Below, in pieces: positions 24,990-32,969 of a stretch of DNA of 64,000 nt. The number at the start of each line of letters is the position of its first letter. Position 1 is the stretch's first letter. The stretch lies in the NCBI RefSeq assembly GCF_043099285.1, contig NZ_CP170723.1, forward strand, positions 3,844,001 to 3,908,000, in the 5' to 3' direction. The position numbers were made by a program, and so were the translations under genes. The notes under the pieces were generated by a model. The model saw nothing but the letters and a program-made list of their open reading frames with translations. It had not been told where the DNA came from and ran no database searches. Origin of the DNA: Oryzobacter telluris. GTDB lineage: Bacteria; Actinomycetota; Actinomycetes; Actinomycetales; Dermatophilaceae.

Positions 24990-27638
24990 ATGTCCTCCGT
25001 CCTGTACCGCCTCGGCCGCTGGTGCGCCACGCACGCCTGGCGCGTCATCGCCATCTGGGTCGTCCTGCTGACCGCCGTCGGCGCGGCCGCCGGCACCCTC
25101 GGCAATCCCCTCAGCAGCCGGATCACCATCCCGGACACCCAGTTCCAGCGCGTCCTCGACACCCTCGGCCGGGAGATCCCGGAGGCCGCGGGCGGGTTCG
25201 CCACGGTCGTCCTCCAGAGCGACGACGGCGCCTTCACCGACGCCCAGCGCCAGACCGTCAAGGACGTCCTCGCGACGTGGCGCGAGGTCCCCCACGTCAC
25301 CCGCGTCATCGACCCCTTCGACGCGCAGGCGCAGCTCGACGACTCAGGGACCTCGCTGGAGACCGCGAAGACGAAGCTCGCCGACGGCGCCGCGAAGCTC
25401 GAGAAGGGCCGCGCCCAGCTGAACGACGGCAAGCTCCGGCTCGCCGGCGGCGAGGCGCTCCTCGCCCAGCTCGAGAAGGCCAACCCCGACGACCCCTCCA
25501 TCCCCGCCCTGCGCACCCAGGTCGAGGACGGCCGCGCGCAGCTCGCGAAGGCCGAGGCCGACCTCACCAAGGGCGAGACCGACCTCGCCGCGGGGCGGGC
25601 CCAGTACGTCGACGGCTCCGCCGTGCGCGCCGCCTCCGGCGGGACGGGCCTGGTGAGCGAGGACGGCACGGTCGCGGTCACCCAGCTCCAGTTCGACGAC
25701 GCGCCCCAGTCGGTGCCGCTCGAGGACCGCGAGAAGGTCCCCGCCGCCGCGGCCGAGCAGCTCGAGGCCGCCGGCATCACCGCGCACTACAGCGTGGAGA
25801 TCACCCAGGACGTCGCGCTCGTCGGCCCCGGCGAGATCCTCGGCCTCACGGTGGCGATCCTCGTGCTCGTCGTCGTGCTCGGAAGCCTCGTCGCCGCGGG
25901 GCTCCCGCTGCTCGTCGCCCTCCTCGGCGTCGGCGTGGGCCTCGGCTCGGCGATGGCCCTGACCGCCGTGGTCGACCTCAACCAGACGACGCCGGCGCTC
26001 GCCCTCATGCTCGGGCTCGCGGTCGGCATCGACTACGCCCTCTTCATCGTCAACCGGCACCGCGCCTCGCTGCTCGCCGGCATGGACCCCGTCGAGTCGA
26101 TCGGCCGGGCCGTGGGCACCGCGGGCAGCGCGGTCGTCTTCGCCGGCACCACGGTCGTCATCGCGCTCGCCGCCCTGACCCTGTCGGGGATGCCGATCCT
26201 CGCCGAGATGGGCCTCGTCGCCGCCGGCACGGTCGCCGTGTCGGTCGTCGTCGCGGTGACCGTGAGCCCGGCGGTGCTGCGGCTCATGGGCCCGCGCGTG
26301 GTCTCGAAGCGCGGCTGGCGCAAGGCCGGATACGCCACGCCCGGCGTACTGACCACGCGGGAGACCGCCGGCCACGCCTCCGACGAAGAGCACGGCGGCT
26401 GGTACGTCCGCGTGGTCACCGCCCGCCCGTGGCTCACGGTGCTCGGCGTCGTGGCAGTGCTCGGCACGGCGGCCATCCCGGTGGCCTCGATGCAGCTCGG
26501 CCTCCCCGACGGCGGCGCCGAGCCGAAGGGCTCGTCGGCGCAGCTCGCGTACTCCACCATCGGCGACGCCTTCGGCCCCGGCATGAACGGCCCGGTCATC
26601 GCCGTCGCGACCCTCCCCGAGGCCGGCCGCCCCACCACCGACGCCGAGGTCCTGCACGAGCAGGCACGGATCGCCACCGCCCTCAAGGACGTCGAGGGCG
26701 TGCGCAGCGTCCTGCCGTTCGGCGTCAGCGACGACAAGGACACCCTGGCGTTCCAGATCGTCCCCACCACCGGCCCCGCCGACCCCGCGACGAAGGAGAC
26801 GGTGGACCGCATCACCTTCGCCACGGGCACCCTCGCGCGGCACAGCGGCGTCGAGGTCGGCCTCACCGGCCAGACCGTGGCGAACATCGAGCTGTCCGAG
26901 CGGATGGCCGCGGCGCTCCCGGGCTACCTGCTCGTCGTCGTGGGGCTCTCGGTCGTCATCCTCGTGCTCGTCTTCCGGTCGGTCGTCGTGCCGCTCGTGG
27001 CGACCGGCGGGTTCCTCCTGTCGATCGGCGCGGCCTTCGGTGCCACCGTCGCCGTGCACCAATGGGGTTGGGCCGGAAGCTTCTTCGGGGTCAACCACCC
27101 CGGGCCGATCCTCGCGTTCGGGCCGATCATCCTCATCGGCGTGCTCTTCGGCCTGGCCATGGACTACCAGATGTTCCTCGTCTCCGGGATGCACGAGGCC
27201 CGCGCCCACGGGCAGGACAGCCGCACCGCGGTGCGCACCGGGTTCGTCCACGGCGCCAAGGTCGTCACGGCCGCCGCGGTCATCATGTTCTCGGTGTTCC
27301 TCGGCTTCGCGTACAGCCACCTGGCGATGGTCCGGCCGATCGGGTTCGGGCTGGCCGTGGGCGTCATCGTCGACGCCGTGCTCGTCCGGATGACGCTGAC
27401 GCCCGCCGTCATGCACCTGCTCGGCGACCGAGCCTGGTACCTGCCGCGCTGGCTCGACCGGCTCCTGCCCGACCTCGACGTCGAGGGGCTCAAGCTCTCC
27501 GAGCGCCTCGCGTCCGGCGAGCTCGGCCGGCCCGCGGCCTCCACGCAGCCCCCGGCCCGGCCCGAGGCCGACGCCGCAGCCGAGGGGGAGGCCGAGGCCG
27601 AGGCGTCATCCGAGCCGGAGCCCGCCCGCACCTCCTGA
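24990..27638 (+). CDS. MMPL/RND family exporter
   Basis: Proton-driven membrane exporter of 882 aa with two halves of six helices and two large extracytoplasmic loops. The first loop (about residues 125-210) is a charged coiled coil with repeated KLADGAAKLEKGRAQLNDGK and RAQLAKAEADLTKGETDLAAG units. MMPL motifs include ALMLGLAVGIDYALFIVNRHR and GVLFGLAMDYQMFLVSGMHEA, with GIDYA/AMDYQ proton-relay Asp-Tyr pairs in TM4 and TM10. The C-terminal 60 residues are Glu/Ala-rich and cytoplasmic. Probably exports lipids, a siderophore or drugs under control of the adjacent TetR. Confidence 0.93.
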   Translation: MSSVLYRLGRWCATHAWRVIAIWVVLLTAVGAAAGTLGNPLSSRITIPDTQFQRVLDTLGREIPEAAGGFATVVLQSDDGAFTDAQRQTVKDVLATWREVPHVTRVIDPFDAQAQLDDSGTSLETAKTKLADGAAKLEKGRAQLNDGKLRLAGGEALLAQLEKANPDDPSIPALRTQVEDGRAQLAKAEADLTKGETDLAAGRAQYVDGSAVRAASGGTGLVSEDGTVAVTQLQFDDAPQSVPLEDREKVPAAAAEQLEAAGITAHYSVEITQDVALVGPGEILGLTVAILVLVVVLGSLVAAGLPLLVALLGVGVGLGSAMALTAVVDLNQTTPALALMLGLAVGIDYALFIVNRHRASLLAGMDPVESIGRAVGTAGSAVVFAGTTVVIALAALTLSGMPILAEMGLVAAGTVAVSVVVAVTVSPAVLRLMGPRVVSKRGWRKAGYATPGVLTTRETAGHASDEEHGGWYVRVVTARPWLTVLGVVAVLGTAAIPVASMQLGLPDGGAEPKGSSAQLAYSTIGDAFGPGMNGPVIAVATLPEAGRPTTDAEVLHEQARIATALKDVEGVRSVLPFGVSDDKDTLAFQIVPTTGPADPATKETVDRITFATGTLARHSGVEVGLTGQTVANIELSERMAAALPGYLLVVVGLSVVILVLVFRSVVVPLVATGGFLLSIGAAFGATVAVHQWGWAGSFFGVNHPGPILAFGPIILIGVLFGLAMDYQMFLVSGMHEARAHGQDSRTAVRTGFVHGAKVVTAAAVIMFSVFLGFAYSHLAMVRPIGFGLAVGVIVDAVLVRMTLTPAVMHLLGDRAWYLPRWLDRLLPDLDVEGLKLSERLASGELGRPAASTQPPARPEADAAAEGEAEAEASSEPEPARTS

Positions 27639-27645
27639 CCCTCTT

Positions 27646-27708
27646 CGACTGATTGCGCTGAACCCACGCCCGGGACGCCCCCGAGCGTGGGTTCAGCGCA
27701 CTCAGTCG
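27646..27708. terminator. Bidirectional terminator-like palindrome, family 3
   Basis: 24-base arms 27646-27669 (CGACTGATTGCGCTGAACCC...) and 27685-27708 (GCGTGGGTTCAGCGCACTCA...), almost perfectly complementary, between convergent MMPL and LysR genes. A second, more diverged copy is at 50829-50886. Confidence 0.75.
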
Positions 27709-27715
27709 CGGGTTG

Positions 27716-28630
27716 TCAGCGGGGGAGGGCGCGGCGCGGCATCGCGCTCGGGTGCTTGATGAGGTCGGTGAGCAGCGCCACGGCCCGGTCGGCGGCGGGG
27801 TTGCTCGTCCCGTCGTCGCGCACCAGGGCGGCGAGGTGCCGCACCGGCGCCGGGGGCTCGAGGGCGACCCGCACCACGCTGGCCGGCAGGCTGCGGGCGG
27901 CCAGGCCCGGCATCACCGACACCCCGATGCCCGCCCCGACGAAGCCGATCGCCGTGTAGTGGTCCTGCGCCTGCACGGTGAACCGCGGCCGGAACCCCGC
28001 TGCGGCACAGGCCGCCACGAGCAACCGGTGCCCGAAGGCCTTCGCGTAGTCGTTGCTGACCCACGTCTCGCCGCGCAGCGCCGCCAGCGGGATGGCCGCC
28101 TCCTCGGCGAGCGCGTGTCCGCGGGGCAGGACCGCCACGTACTGGTCGTCGATGAGGTCGATCCGGTTGTACCCCTGCGGAACCGGCGCGTCGGGCGGGT
28201 CGATGACGAGGTCGATGTCGGGGCGTGGGCCCCGGTGCTCGACCTCGGTGAGGACGAGCTCGAGGACGAGGTCGGGGTACTCGTTGGTCAGCCGCTTGAC
28301 GAGCGAGGGCATCCACGCGGCGCCGGCCGACGCGAAGTACCCGATGGTCAGCCTCCCTGACCGCCCGTCGCGCAGGTCCTGCACCACCTGGTCGAGCCGG
28401 CCCCACTGGCTCATCACCTCGTCGGTCTGGGCGTCGAGGACGAGGGCCGCCTCGGTGGGGACGATCCCCCGCCCGGCGCGCTGGAACAGGGTCAGCCCGG
28501 TCTCCTTCTGCAGGGACTGGAGGTGCTGCGACACCGCCGAGGACGTCAGCCCCAGGTTGTCGGCGGCGGCCTGGACGGAGCCGCTCGCGACGACGGAGCG
28601 GAAGATGCGGAGGCGATGGGGGTCGAGCAT
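27716..28630 (-). CDS. LysR family transcriptional regulator
   Basis: LysR regulator of 304 aa. The N-terminal winged HTH is LRIFRSVVASGSVQAAADNLGLTSSAVSQHLQSLQKETGL, and the substrate domain starts near residue 93 (GRLTIGYFASAG). The effector domain includes VAVLPRGHALA and VGAGIGVSVMPGLAA. TAAGAT (complement of 28637-28642) ends 6 bases before the ATG (leaderless type). It is divergent from a 55-aa protein gene across 81 bases containing two CTTAAG/CCTAAG-type half sites and a GTCCTC-N7-GAGGAC palindrome, so the small gene is the most likely target. Confidence 0.93.
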   Translation of the reverse strand: MLDPHRLRIFRSVVASGSVQAAADNLGLTSSAVSQHLQSLQKETGLTLFQRAGRGIVPTEAALVLDAQTDEVMSQWGRLDQVVQDLRDGRSGRLTIGYFASAGAAWMPSLVKRLTNEYPDLVLELVLTEVEHRGPRPDIDLVIDPPDAPVPQGYNRIDLIDDQYVAVLPRGHALAEEAAIPLAALRGETWVSNDYAKAFGHRLLVAACAAAGFRPRFTVQAQDHYTAIGFVGAGIGVSVMPGLAARSLPASVVRVALEPPAPVRHLAALVRDDGTSNPAADRAVALLTDLIKHPSAMPRRALPR

Positions 28631-28692
28631 GGATGAATCTTAAGCCAGACTGCACGACCCCTAAGCAAAGTCGCGTTGTGCTGAACAGTTTT

Positions 28693-28711
28693 GTCCTCCA
28701 CCATTGAGGAC
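28693..28711. promoter_or_regulatory. Inverted repeat at the start of the 55-aa gene (possible LysR site)
   Basis: GTCCTC-N7-GAGGAC ends directly at the ATG (28712). It lies in the LysR/small-gene divergent region and overlaps the expected -10/start position, so a bound regulator would block transcription of the small gene. It is not a Shine-Dalgarno because there is no spacing. Confidence 0.45.
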
Positions 28712-28879
28712 ATGAACACCGCAACCCTCTCCGTCCAGAAGGCTCGTGCCCTCGCCGCCCAGTTCCGCACCAGCCGCCACAACGGCCGCAGCTGGAGCCA
28801 GCACTCCGACCGCGACCTCGTGCGCGAGTCGCAGGAGCTCTACCTCATGGCGCAGGCCACCGCCCCCCGCATGTACTGA
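28712..28879 (+). CDS. Small hypothetical protein (55 aa)
   Basis: Predicted 55-aa soluble protein (ATG 28712; a 62-aa version from 28691 is also open). The sequence has a basic centre (QFRTSRHNGRSWSQHSDRDL) and ends QATAPRMY. No signal peptide, membrane segment or known family was recognised. Its coding reality is supported by position (divergent from LysR), by a terminator-like hairpin 80 bases after the stop and by typical codon use. Function unknown. Confidence 0.6.
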   Translation: MNTATLSVQKARALAAQFRTSRHNGRSWSQHSDRDLVRESQELYLMAQATAPRMY

Positions 28880-28960
28880 CCGCAGCACCCCGCACCACCC
28901 GCCCGGCACGCGCCACCGACGCCGCCGCCGGGCTGCGACGTCACCCGGTCGCACCGCATC

Positions 28961-28994
28961 CTGACCCTCACGCCACGACCTGGCGGGGGGTCAG
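28961..28994 (+). terminator. Terminator-like hairpin after the 55-aa gene
   Basis: CTGACCC-TCA-CGCCA pairs with TGGCG-GG-GGGTCAG across a 5-base loop; TGTCGTTTCC follows. It separates the small gene from the repeat-peptide/JmjC cassette. Confidence 0.55.
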
Positions 28995-29017
28995 TGTCGT
29001 TTCCGGGGGTCCTCGCA

Positions 29018-29057
29018 GGTCAGCACCGGTCAGCGCCGGTCAGCGCCGGTCAGCGCC
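29018..29057. repeat. Four tandem GGTCAGC(A/G)CC decamers upstream of the repeat-peptide gene
   Basis: Units start at 29018, 29028, 29038 and 29048, the first with A instead of G at position 8. The 10-base period places all copies on one face of the helix, as in a multimeric regulator site. They lie 110-150 bases upstream of the 94-aa repeat peptide start. The rest of the 290-base gap shows only the hairpin at 28961 and the Shine-Dalgarno at 29156-29162. Confidence 0.6.
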
Positions 29058-29168
29058 CGTGTCGAAGCCCGTGTCGGCCTGCGCGCAAAGGCCCGCCACG
29101 CCATCGCGGGTGCAAGGCTCGACGCCAGGCGGCGCCGCCCCGGTGCCGACACGACAGGAGGGCGCGAC

Positions 29169-29453
29169 ATGAGCGACATCCAGGGCGAGGACCCCACGCA
29201 GACCGAGGGCCCGGCCGACGCCGGAGCCGGTGACCTCGGGGCGCCGGGCGAGCACGACGGGGGCGCCGACGGCGGCGCCGGGGGCGACACGGAAGGTCCC
29301 GCCGACAGCGGCGTGGGCGACCCGGGCACCCCGGACGAGCACGACGGCGGCGCCGACGGTGGCGCCGAGGGCCCGGCCGACGCCGGAGCCGGCGACGCGG
29401 CCACCCCCGGTGAGCACGACGGCGGCGCCGACGGCGGGGCGGACGCCTCCTGA
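29169..29453 (+). CDS. Acidic 94-aa peptide with three 25-residue repeats (candidate substrate of the JmjC enzyme)
   Basis: The peptide has a 12-residue N-terminus (MSDIQGEDPTQT), then repeats at residues 13-37, 42-66 and 67-91 and a DAS tail. Each repeat begins EGPAD and ends in the invariant decapeptide EHDGGADGGA, with one His each (H29, H58, H83). There is no Lys, Arg, Cys, Trp, Tyr or Phe anywhere, so it is strongly acidic and probably unstructured. AGGAGGG (29156-29162) gives an unusually strong Shine-Dalgarno. The stop TGA overlaps the ATG of the JmjC oxygenase by one base. It resembles a multi-core precursor or a repetitive hydroxylation/metal-binding substrate. No family recognised; the function proposed is inference. 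Confidence 0.72.
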   Translation: MSDIQGEDPTQTEGPADAGAGDLGAPGEHDGGADGGAGGDTEGPADSGVGDPGTPDEHDGGADGGAEGPADAGAGDAATPGEHDGGADGGADAS

Positions 29454-30754
29454 TGAACCCGTCCGCCGACGCCCGCTCCGCGACACCCGTCGCGGGCCCG
29501 GGCGCGGTTCCGGACGCCCTCGAGCCCACGACCGGAGCCGCACGCCCCGGCCGTGGGCTCGGGGCCTTCGTCGGCGTCCCGCGCGAGACGTTCGCGCGCG
29601 AGCACTGGGGCCGCGCGCCGCTGCTCACCCGCTCGCAGGACCTCCCGGCACCCACCCACGGCTTCGGCCCCGCCGCGGTCGACGAGCTGCTCTCCTCTCG
29701 GGCGCTGCGCACCCCGTTCCTGCGGATGGCGCGCGACGGCGCCACCCTGCCCGACGCCGCGTTCACCCTCGGTGGGGGCGTCGGTGCCGCCATCGGCGAC
29801 CAGGTGAGCGAGGACAAGGTCCTGCGCCAGTTCGCCGAGGGCGCGACGATCGTCCTCCAGGCCCTCCACCGCACCTGGGCGCCGGTCGCCCGCACGGCTC
29901 GCGAGCTCGCCGCCGACCTCGGCCACCCGGTGCAGGTCAACGCCTACGTCACCCCGCCGCAGAACCGTGGCTTCGACGACCACTACGACGTCCACGACGT
30001 GCTCGTCGTCCAGGTGGCCGGCGAGAAGCACTGGAGCGTGCGGCCGCCCGTCATCGAGGCGCCGCTGCGCACCCAGCCCTGGACCGACCGCCGTGAGGAC
30101 GTCGCACGCGCCGCCGGGGCCGGCCCCGTCATCGACGCCGTCCTGCGCCCCGGCGACTGCCTCTACCTCCCCCGCGGCTGGCTGCACTCGGCCACGGCGC
30201 TCGGCGGGGTCAGCACCCACCTGACCTTCGGCGTCCACACCTGGACGGTCCGCCACCTCCTCGACGACCTGCTGCACGCCGCCACCACCCACCTCGACGA
30301 CGACCCGGCCGCCCGCGCGTCCCTGCCCCTCGGGGTCGACGTCCTCGACCCGATGACGCCCGCCCGCCACCGCGAGGCCGTGCGTGCCGCCCTCGAGGCT
30401 GCCCTGGACGCCGTGTCCGACGACGACCTCGCCCGCCTCCTCGCCGCCCGGGGACGGGGTGCCCAGCGGGCCGAACCCCTCGGGGTGCTCGACCAGCACG
30501 CGGCCGCCGAGCGCACGCACGCCCATGCCTGGCGGGTCCGTGACGGCCTCGCCGCCCGGTGGGAGGGCGACACACTCGTCACGCGGGTGGCCCGCGTCGA
30601 CGTGCCCCCGACCGCCCGCGATGCCGTGCGCGTCGTCCTCGCCGGCGACCTCGACCCCGCCCGGCTGCACCCCGACGACCTGCGGCGCCTCGTCCTCGCG
30701 GGCGTCCTCCTCCCGGCCGACGGTGGCGCCGGCCCTGCGGCCCCGCTCCCCTAG
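29453..30754 (+). CDS. JmjC/cupin-4 Fe(II)/2-oxoglutarate oxygenase (ROX/YcfD-MINA-NO66-like)
   Basis: Protein of 433 aa. The N-terminal segment has the family entry ETFAREHWGRAPLL (about 45-58). The JmjC core carries HYDVHDVLVVQVAGEKHW, giving metal ligands His177 and Asp179, with the distal His245 in LPRGWLHSATALGG. A C-terminal dimerisation/winged-helix-like region follows (about 290-430), as in ribosomal oxygenases, which hydroxylate Arg or His of ribosomal proteins. Here the gene is translationally coupled (TGATG) to a repeat peptide with three identical His-Asp-Gly sites, suggesting a dedicated substrate. The ~430 aa length is a little above that of YcfD. Its stop shares CTAG with the convergent LacI gene. 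Confidence 0.88.
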   Translation: MNPSADARSATPVAGPGAVPDALEPTTGAARPGRGLGAFVGVPRETFAREHWGRAPLLTRSQDLPAPTHGFGPAAVDELLSSRALRTPFLRMARDGATLPDAAFTLGGGVGAAIGDQVSEDKVLRQFAEGATIVLQALHRTWAPVARTARELAADLGHPVQVNAYVTPPQNRGFDDHYDVHDVLVVQVAGEKHWSVRPPVIEAPLRTQPWTDRREDVARAAGAGPVIDAVLRPGDCLYLPRGWLHSATALGGVSTHLTFGVHTWTVRHLLDDLLHAATTHLDDDPAARASLPLGVDVLDPMTPARHREAVRAALEAALDAVSDDDLARLLAARGRGAQRAEPLGVLDQHAAAERTHAHAWRVRDGLAARWEGDTLVTRVARVDVPPTARDAVRVVLAGDLDPARLHPDDLRRLVLAGVLLPADGGAGPAAPLP

Positions 30755-31875
30755 CTCGAGCCCCGCACCACGAGGGTCGTCGGGAGGACGGTCTCCGCCG
30801 CGACCACCTGCCCGGCGATCCGCGCGAGGAGGAGGTCGGCCATCACCGCGCCCATCTCCTCCACCGGCTGCCGGACGGTGCTCAGCTCGGGGTCGGTGTG
30901 CCGGCAGACGGGGGCGTCGTCGAAGCCCACGAGGGAGACGTCGAGCGGCACCCGCAGCCCGGCCCCGCGCAGCACCCGCAGGGCCCCGGTGGCCATGAGG
31001 TCGGAGGCCGCGAACACCCCGTCGGGCGGTGGCCCGGCCGCGAGGAGGCCGCGCATCGCGGCCTCGCCGCTGCGCTCGCTGTAGTCGCCCTCGACGACCC
31101 GCAGGTCGGCGGGATCGAGGCCGGCGGCCGACCACGCCTCGCGGGCGCCCGCGAGGCGGTCGACGCCCGACGACATGTCCTGCGGCCCCGTGATGACGGC
31201 GACCGCCCGGCGGCCCCGCTCGACGAGGTGCGCGACGGCGGCCCGCCCACCCTCGTGGTTCGCTGCGTCGACGACGCAGGCCGGGCGCCGCTGGGCGGGG
31301 CGGCCCGCGCACACGGTGGGCACGCCCCGGGCCTCGAGGACGTCGGGGAGGTCGTCGTCGGCGTGCAGCGACAGCAGGAGAGCCCCGTCGGCGTGGCGGT
31401 CGGTGAGGTAGTCCAGGACGCGGGCCCGCTCACGCGGCCGACCGGCCATCATCAGGAGGAGCTGGACGGGCGTGGACCCCAGGCGTTCGCCGATGCCGCG
31501 CACCGCCGCGGCGAAGTAGGGGTCGCCGAAGAGGCGGTCGCCGTCCTCGGAGACGACGAGGGCCACGGTGTCGGTGCGCCGGGTGACGAGGGAGCGGGCG
31601 GCGCGGTTGGGGACGTAGCCGAGCTCGTCGACGGCCCGCAGGACCGCGGCCCGGGCCGACTCGGAGACGTGGGGCGAACCGTTGACGACGCGGGAGGCCG
31701 TGCCCCGACCGACGCCGGCCCGGCGGGCCACCTCGTCGATCGTGGGGGGCCGCCCGGCACCCGTGCCGCTGCCGGGTTCCCGGTCGGCCTCGGCACGGGT
31801 GCCAGACGGTGCGGGACGGGACGGCCGCGGTCGAGCTGCGTCCGTGCTCCGCGTGGGAGCGCTCCCATCCACCAC
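30751..31875 (-). CDS. LacI family transcriptional regulator
   Basis: LacI/PurR-type regulator of 374 aa with an N-terminal extension of about 45 residues before the HTH TIDEVARRAGVGRGTASRVVNGSPHVS. The hinge and sugar-binding domain (NRAARSLVTRRTDTVALVVSEDG; GFDDAPVCRHTDPELSTVRQP) are typical. Start: GTG 31875 or 31872 after GGGAG. A perfect TGGGAGCGCTCCCA palindrome (31854-31867) falls in codons 3-8, the classic LacI-family operator, so the gene is very likely autoregulated. No sugar gene is adjacent, so the regulon lies elsewhere or includes the divergent SDR. Confidence 0.9.
   Translation of the reverse strand: MVDGSAPTRSTDAARPRPSRPAPSGTRAEADREPGSGTGAGRPPTIDEVARRAGVGRGTASRVVNGSPHVSESARAAVLRAVDELGYVPNRAARSLVTRRTDTVALVVSEDGDRLFGDPYFAAAVRGIGERLGSTPVQLLLMMAGRPRERARVLDYLTDRHADGALLLSLHADDDLPDVLEARGVPTVCAGRPAQRRPACVVDAANHEGGRAAVAHLVERGRRAVAVITGPQDMSSGVDRLAGAREAWSAAGLDPADLRVVEGDYSERSGEAAMRGLLAAGPPPDGVFAASDLMATGALRVLRGAGLRVPLDVSLVGFDDAPVCRHTDPELSTVRQPVEEMGAVMADLLLARIAGQVVAAETVLPTTLVVRGSS
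31854..31867. promoter_or_regulatory. LacI-family operator TGGGAGCGCTCCCA
   Basis: Perfect 14-base palindrome with the central CG expected for LacI-type actinobacterial operators. It overlaps the first codons of the LacI gene, fitting negative autoregulation by blocking the elongating or initiating polymerase. Confidence 0.75.
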
Positions 31876-31972
31876 GGGACAGTTCTCCCACACGGGTGCA
31901 GCGGCCGTCCAGCGTTGTCCACCGTCCGTGTCGAAACCGTGACTCGGCCCCGCCCCGGCGGGTGGCTCACCC

Positions 31973-32034
31973 GTCGAGAGGAGGCGACACGCAGACGCCC
32001 GCCCCCACCGGTCTGCGTGGTGCCTCCTCTCGAC
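31973..32034. repeat. Dispersed palindrome, family 5
   Basis: Arms 31973-31996 and 32011-32034 (GTCGAGAGGAGGC... / ...GCCTCCTCTCGAC) with inner CACGCAG/CTGCGTG. It lies between divergent LacI and SDR genes, so it is not a simple terminator. The second copy is at 46833-46894. Confidence 0.75.
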
Positions 32035-32124
32035 CGGTGGCGGCTGCGCCGCACAGGGGTTCGGCGGGATTGTGTGCGGCGCCCACATGAAGGGGCGCTG
32101 ACCGCCCGCCTAGCGTCCATGGAC

Positions 32125-32919
32125 ATGGCCGACGCACGCGACGACGCATCCCGGCAGCTCCTCGCGGGGCTCCTCCCCGACCTCGACGGGCGCACCGCCC
32201 TCGTCACGGGGGCCGCGAGCGGCATCGGGCTCGCCGTCGCCCGGGCGCTCGCGATCCAGGGCGCCAAGGTCCACGCCGTCGACCGTGACGCCGCGGGCCT
32301 CGAGGCCCTGGCCGACCTCGACCTCGTCACCCCCCTGACCGCCGACCTCTCCGACCTCGACGGCCTCACCGCCCTCCCCACCGACATCGACGTCCTCGTC
32401 AACAACGCCGGCGTCCAGCACGTCGCCCCGCTCGAGGACTTCCCGGTCGACCGCTTCGACCTCATCCACCGCCTGATGCTCGCGGCCCCCTTCCGGCTCG
32501 TGCGGCAGTCGCTGCCCCACATGTACGCCAACGGCTGGGGCCGGGTCGTCAACGTGTCGAGCGTCCACGGGCTGCGGGCCAGCGCCTTCAAGGCGGCCTA
32601 CGTCAGCGCCAAGCACGGGCTCGAGGGGCTGTCGAAGGTCGTCGCCCTCGAGGGCGGCCCGAAGGGCGTGACGTCGAACTGCGTCAACCCCGCGTACGTC
32701 CGCACCCCGCTGGTGGAGAAGCAGGTCGCCGACCAGGCGCGCACCCACGGCATCGAGGAGTCCGAGGTCCTCGAGGACGTCATGCTCGCCCCCGTGGCGG
32801 TCAAGCGGCTCGTGGAGCCGGAGGAGGTGGCGAGCCTCGTCCTCTTCCTCTGCGGGCCTGCCGCGGCCTCGGTGAACGGCGCGTCCCTGACCATGGACGG
32901 CGGGTGGACGGCGCACTGA
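32125..32919 (+). CDS. 3-hydroxybutyrate dehydrogenase-like SDR
   Basis: SDR of 264 aa close to the D-beta-hydroxybutyrate dehydrogenase group (TIGR01963-type): TGAASGIGLAVARALA, NNAGVQHVAPLEDFP, SSVHGLRASAFKAAYVSAKHG (Ser and YxxxK) and the diagnostic C-terminal NCVNPAYVRTPLVEKQ and KRLVEPEEVASLVLFL. It probably interconverts 3-hydroxybutyrate and acetoacetate with NAD. TAGCGT at 32111-32116 lies 8 bases upstream of the ATG. It is followed 50 bases later by a GAF/PucR regulator, which may control it. Confidence 0.9.
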   Translation: MADARDDASRQLLAGLLPDLDGRTALVTGAASGIGLAVARALAIQGAKVHAVDRDAAGLEALADLDLVTPLTADLSDLDGLTALPTDIDVLVNNAGVQHVAPLEDFPVDRFDLIHRLMLAAPFRLVRQSLPHMYANGWGRVVNVSSVHGLRASAFKAAYVSAKHGLEGLSKVVALEGGPKGVTSNCVNPAYVRTPLVEKQVADQARTHGIEESEVLEDVMLAPVAVKRLVEPEEVASLVLFLCGPAAASVNGASLTMDGGWTAH

Positions 32920-32969
32920 GCGCGGCCGCCCCCACCCGGGGACCGCGACCCCTCCCTAGGATCGGGGCC

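Noticed and set aside
24080..27652. 1190-aa plus-strand open frame through the TetR/MMPL region, and similar giant frames (1344 aa at 46966-51000 minus, 1038 aa at 40679, 789 aa at 9754 minus)
   Set aside because: These are GC-rich shadow frames: low-complexity Arg/Pro/Ala protein, opposite or shifted from genes with clear domains. Only the parts matching real proteins, such as the CDP-glycerol transferase from 42554, were kept.
28691..28711. Seven-codon N-terminal extension of the 55-aa protein (62-aa version)
   Set aside because: It would start inside the GTCCTC palindrome without an RBS; ATG 28712 directly after the palindrome is simpler, though not proven.
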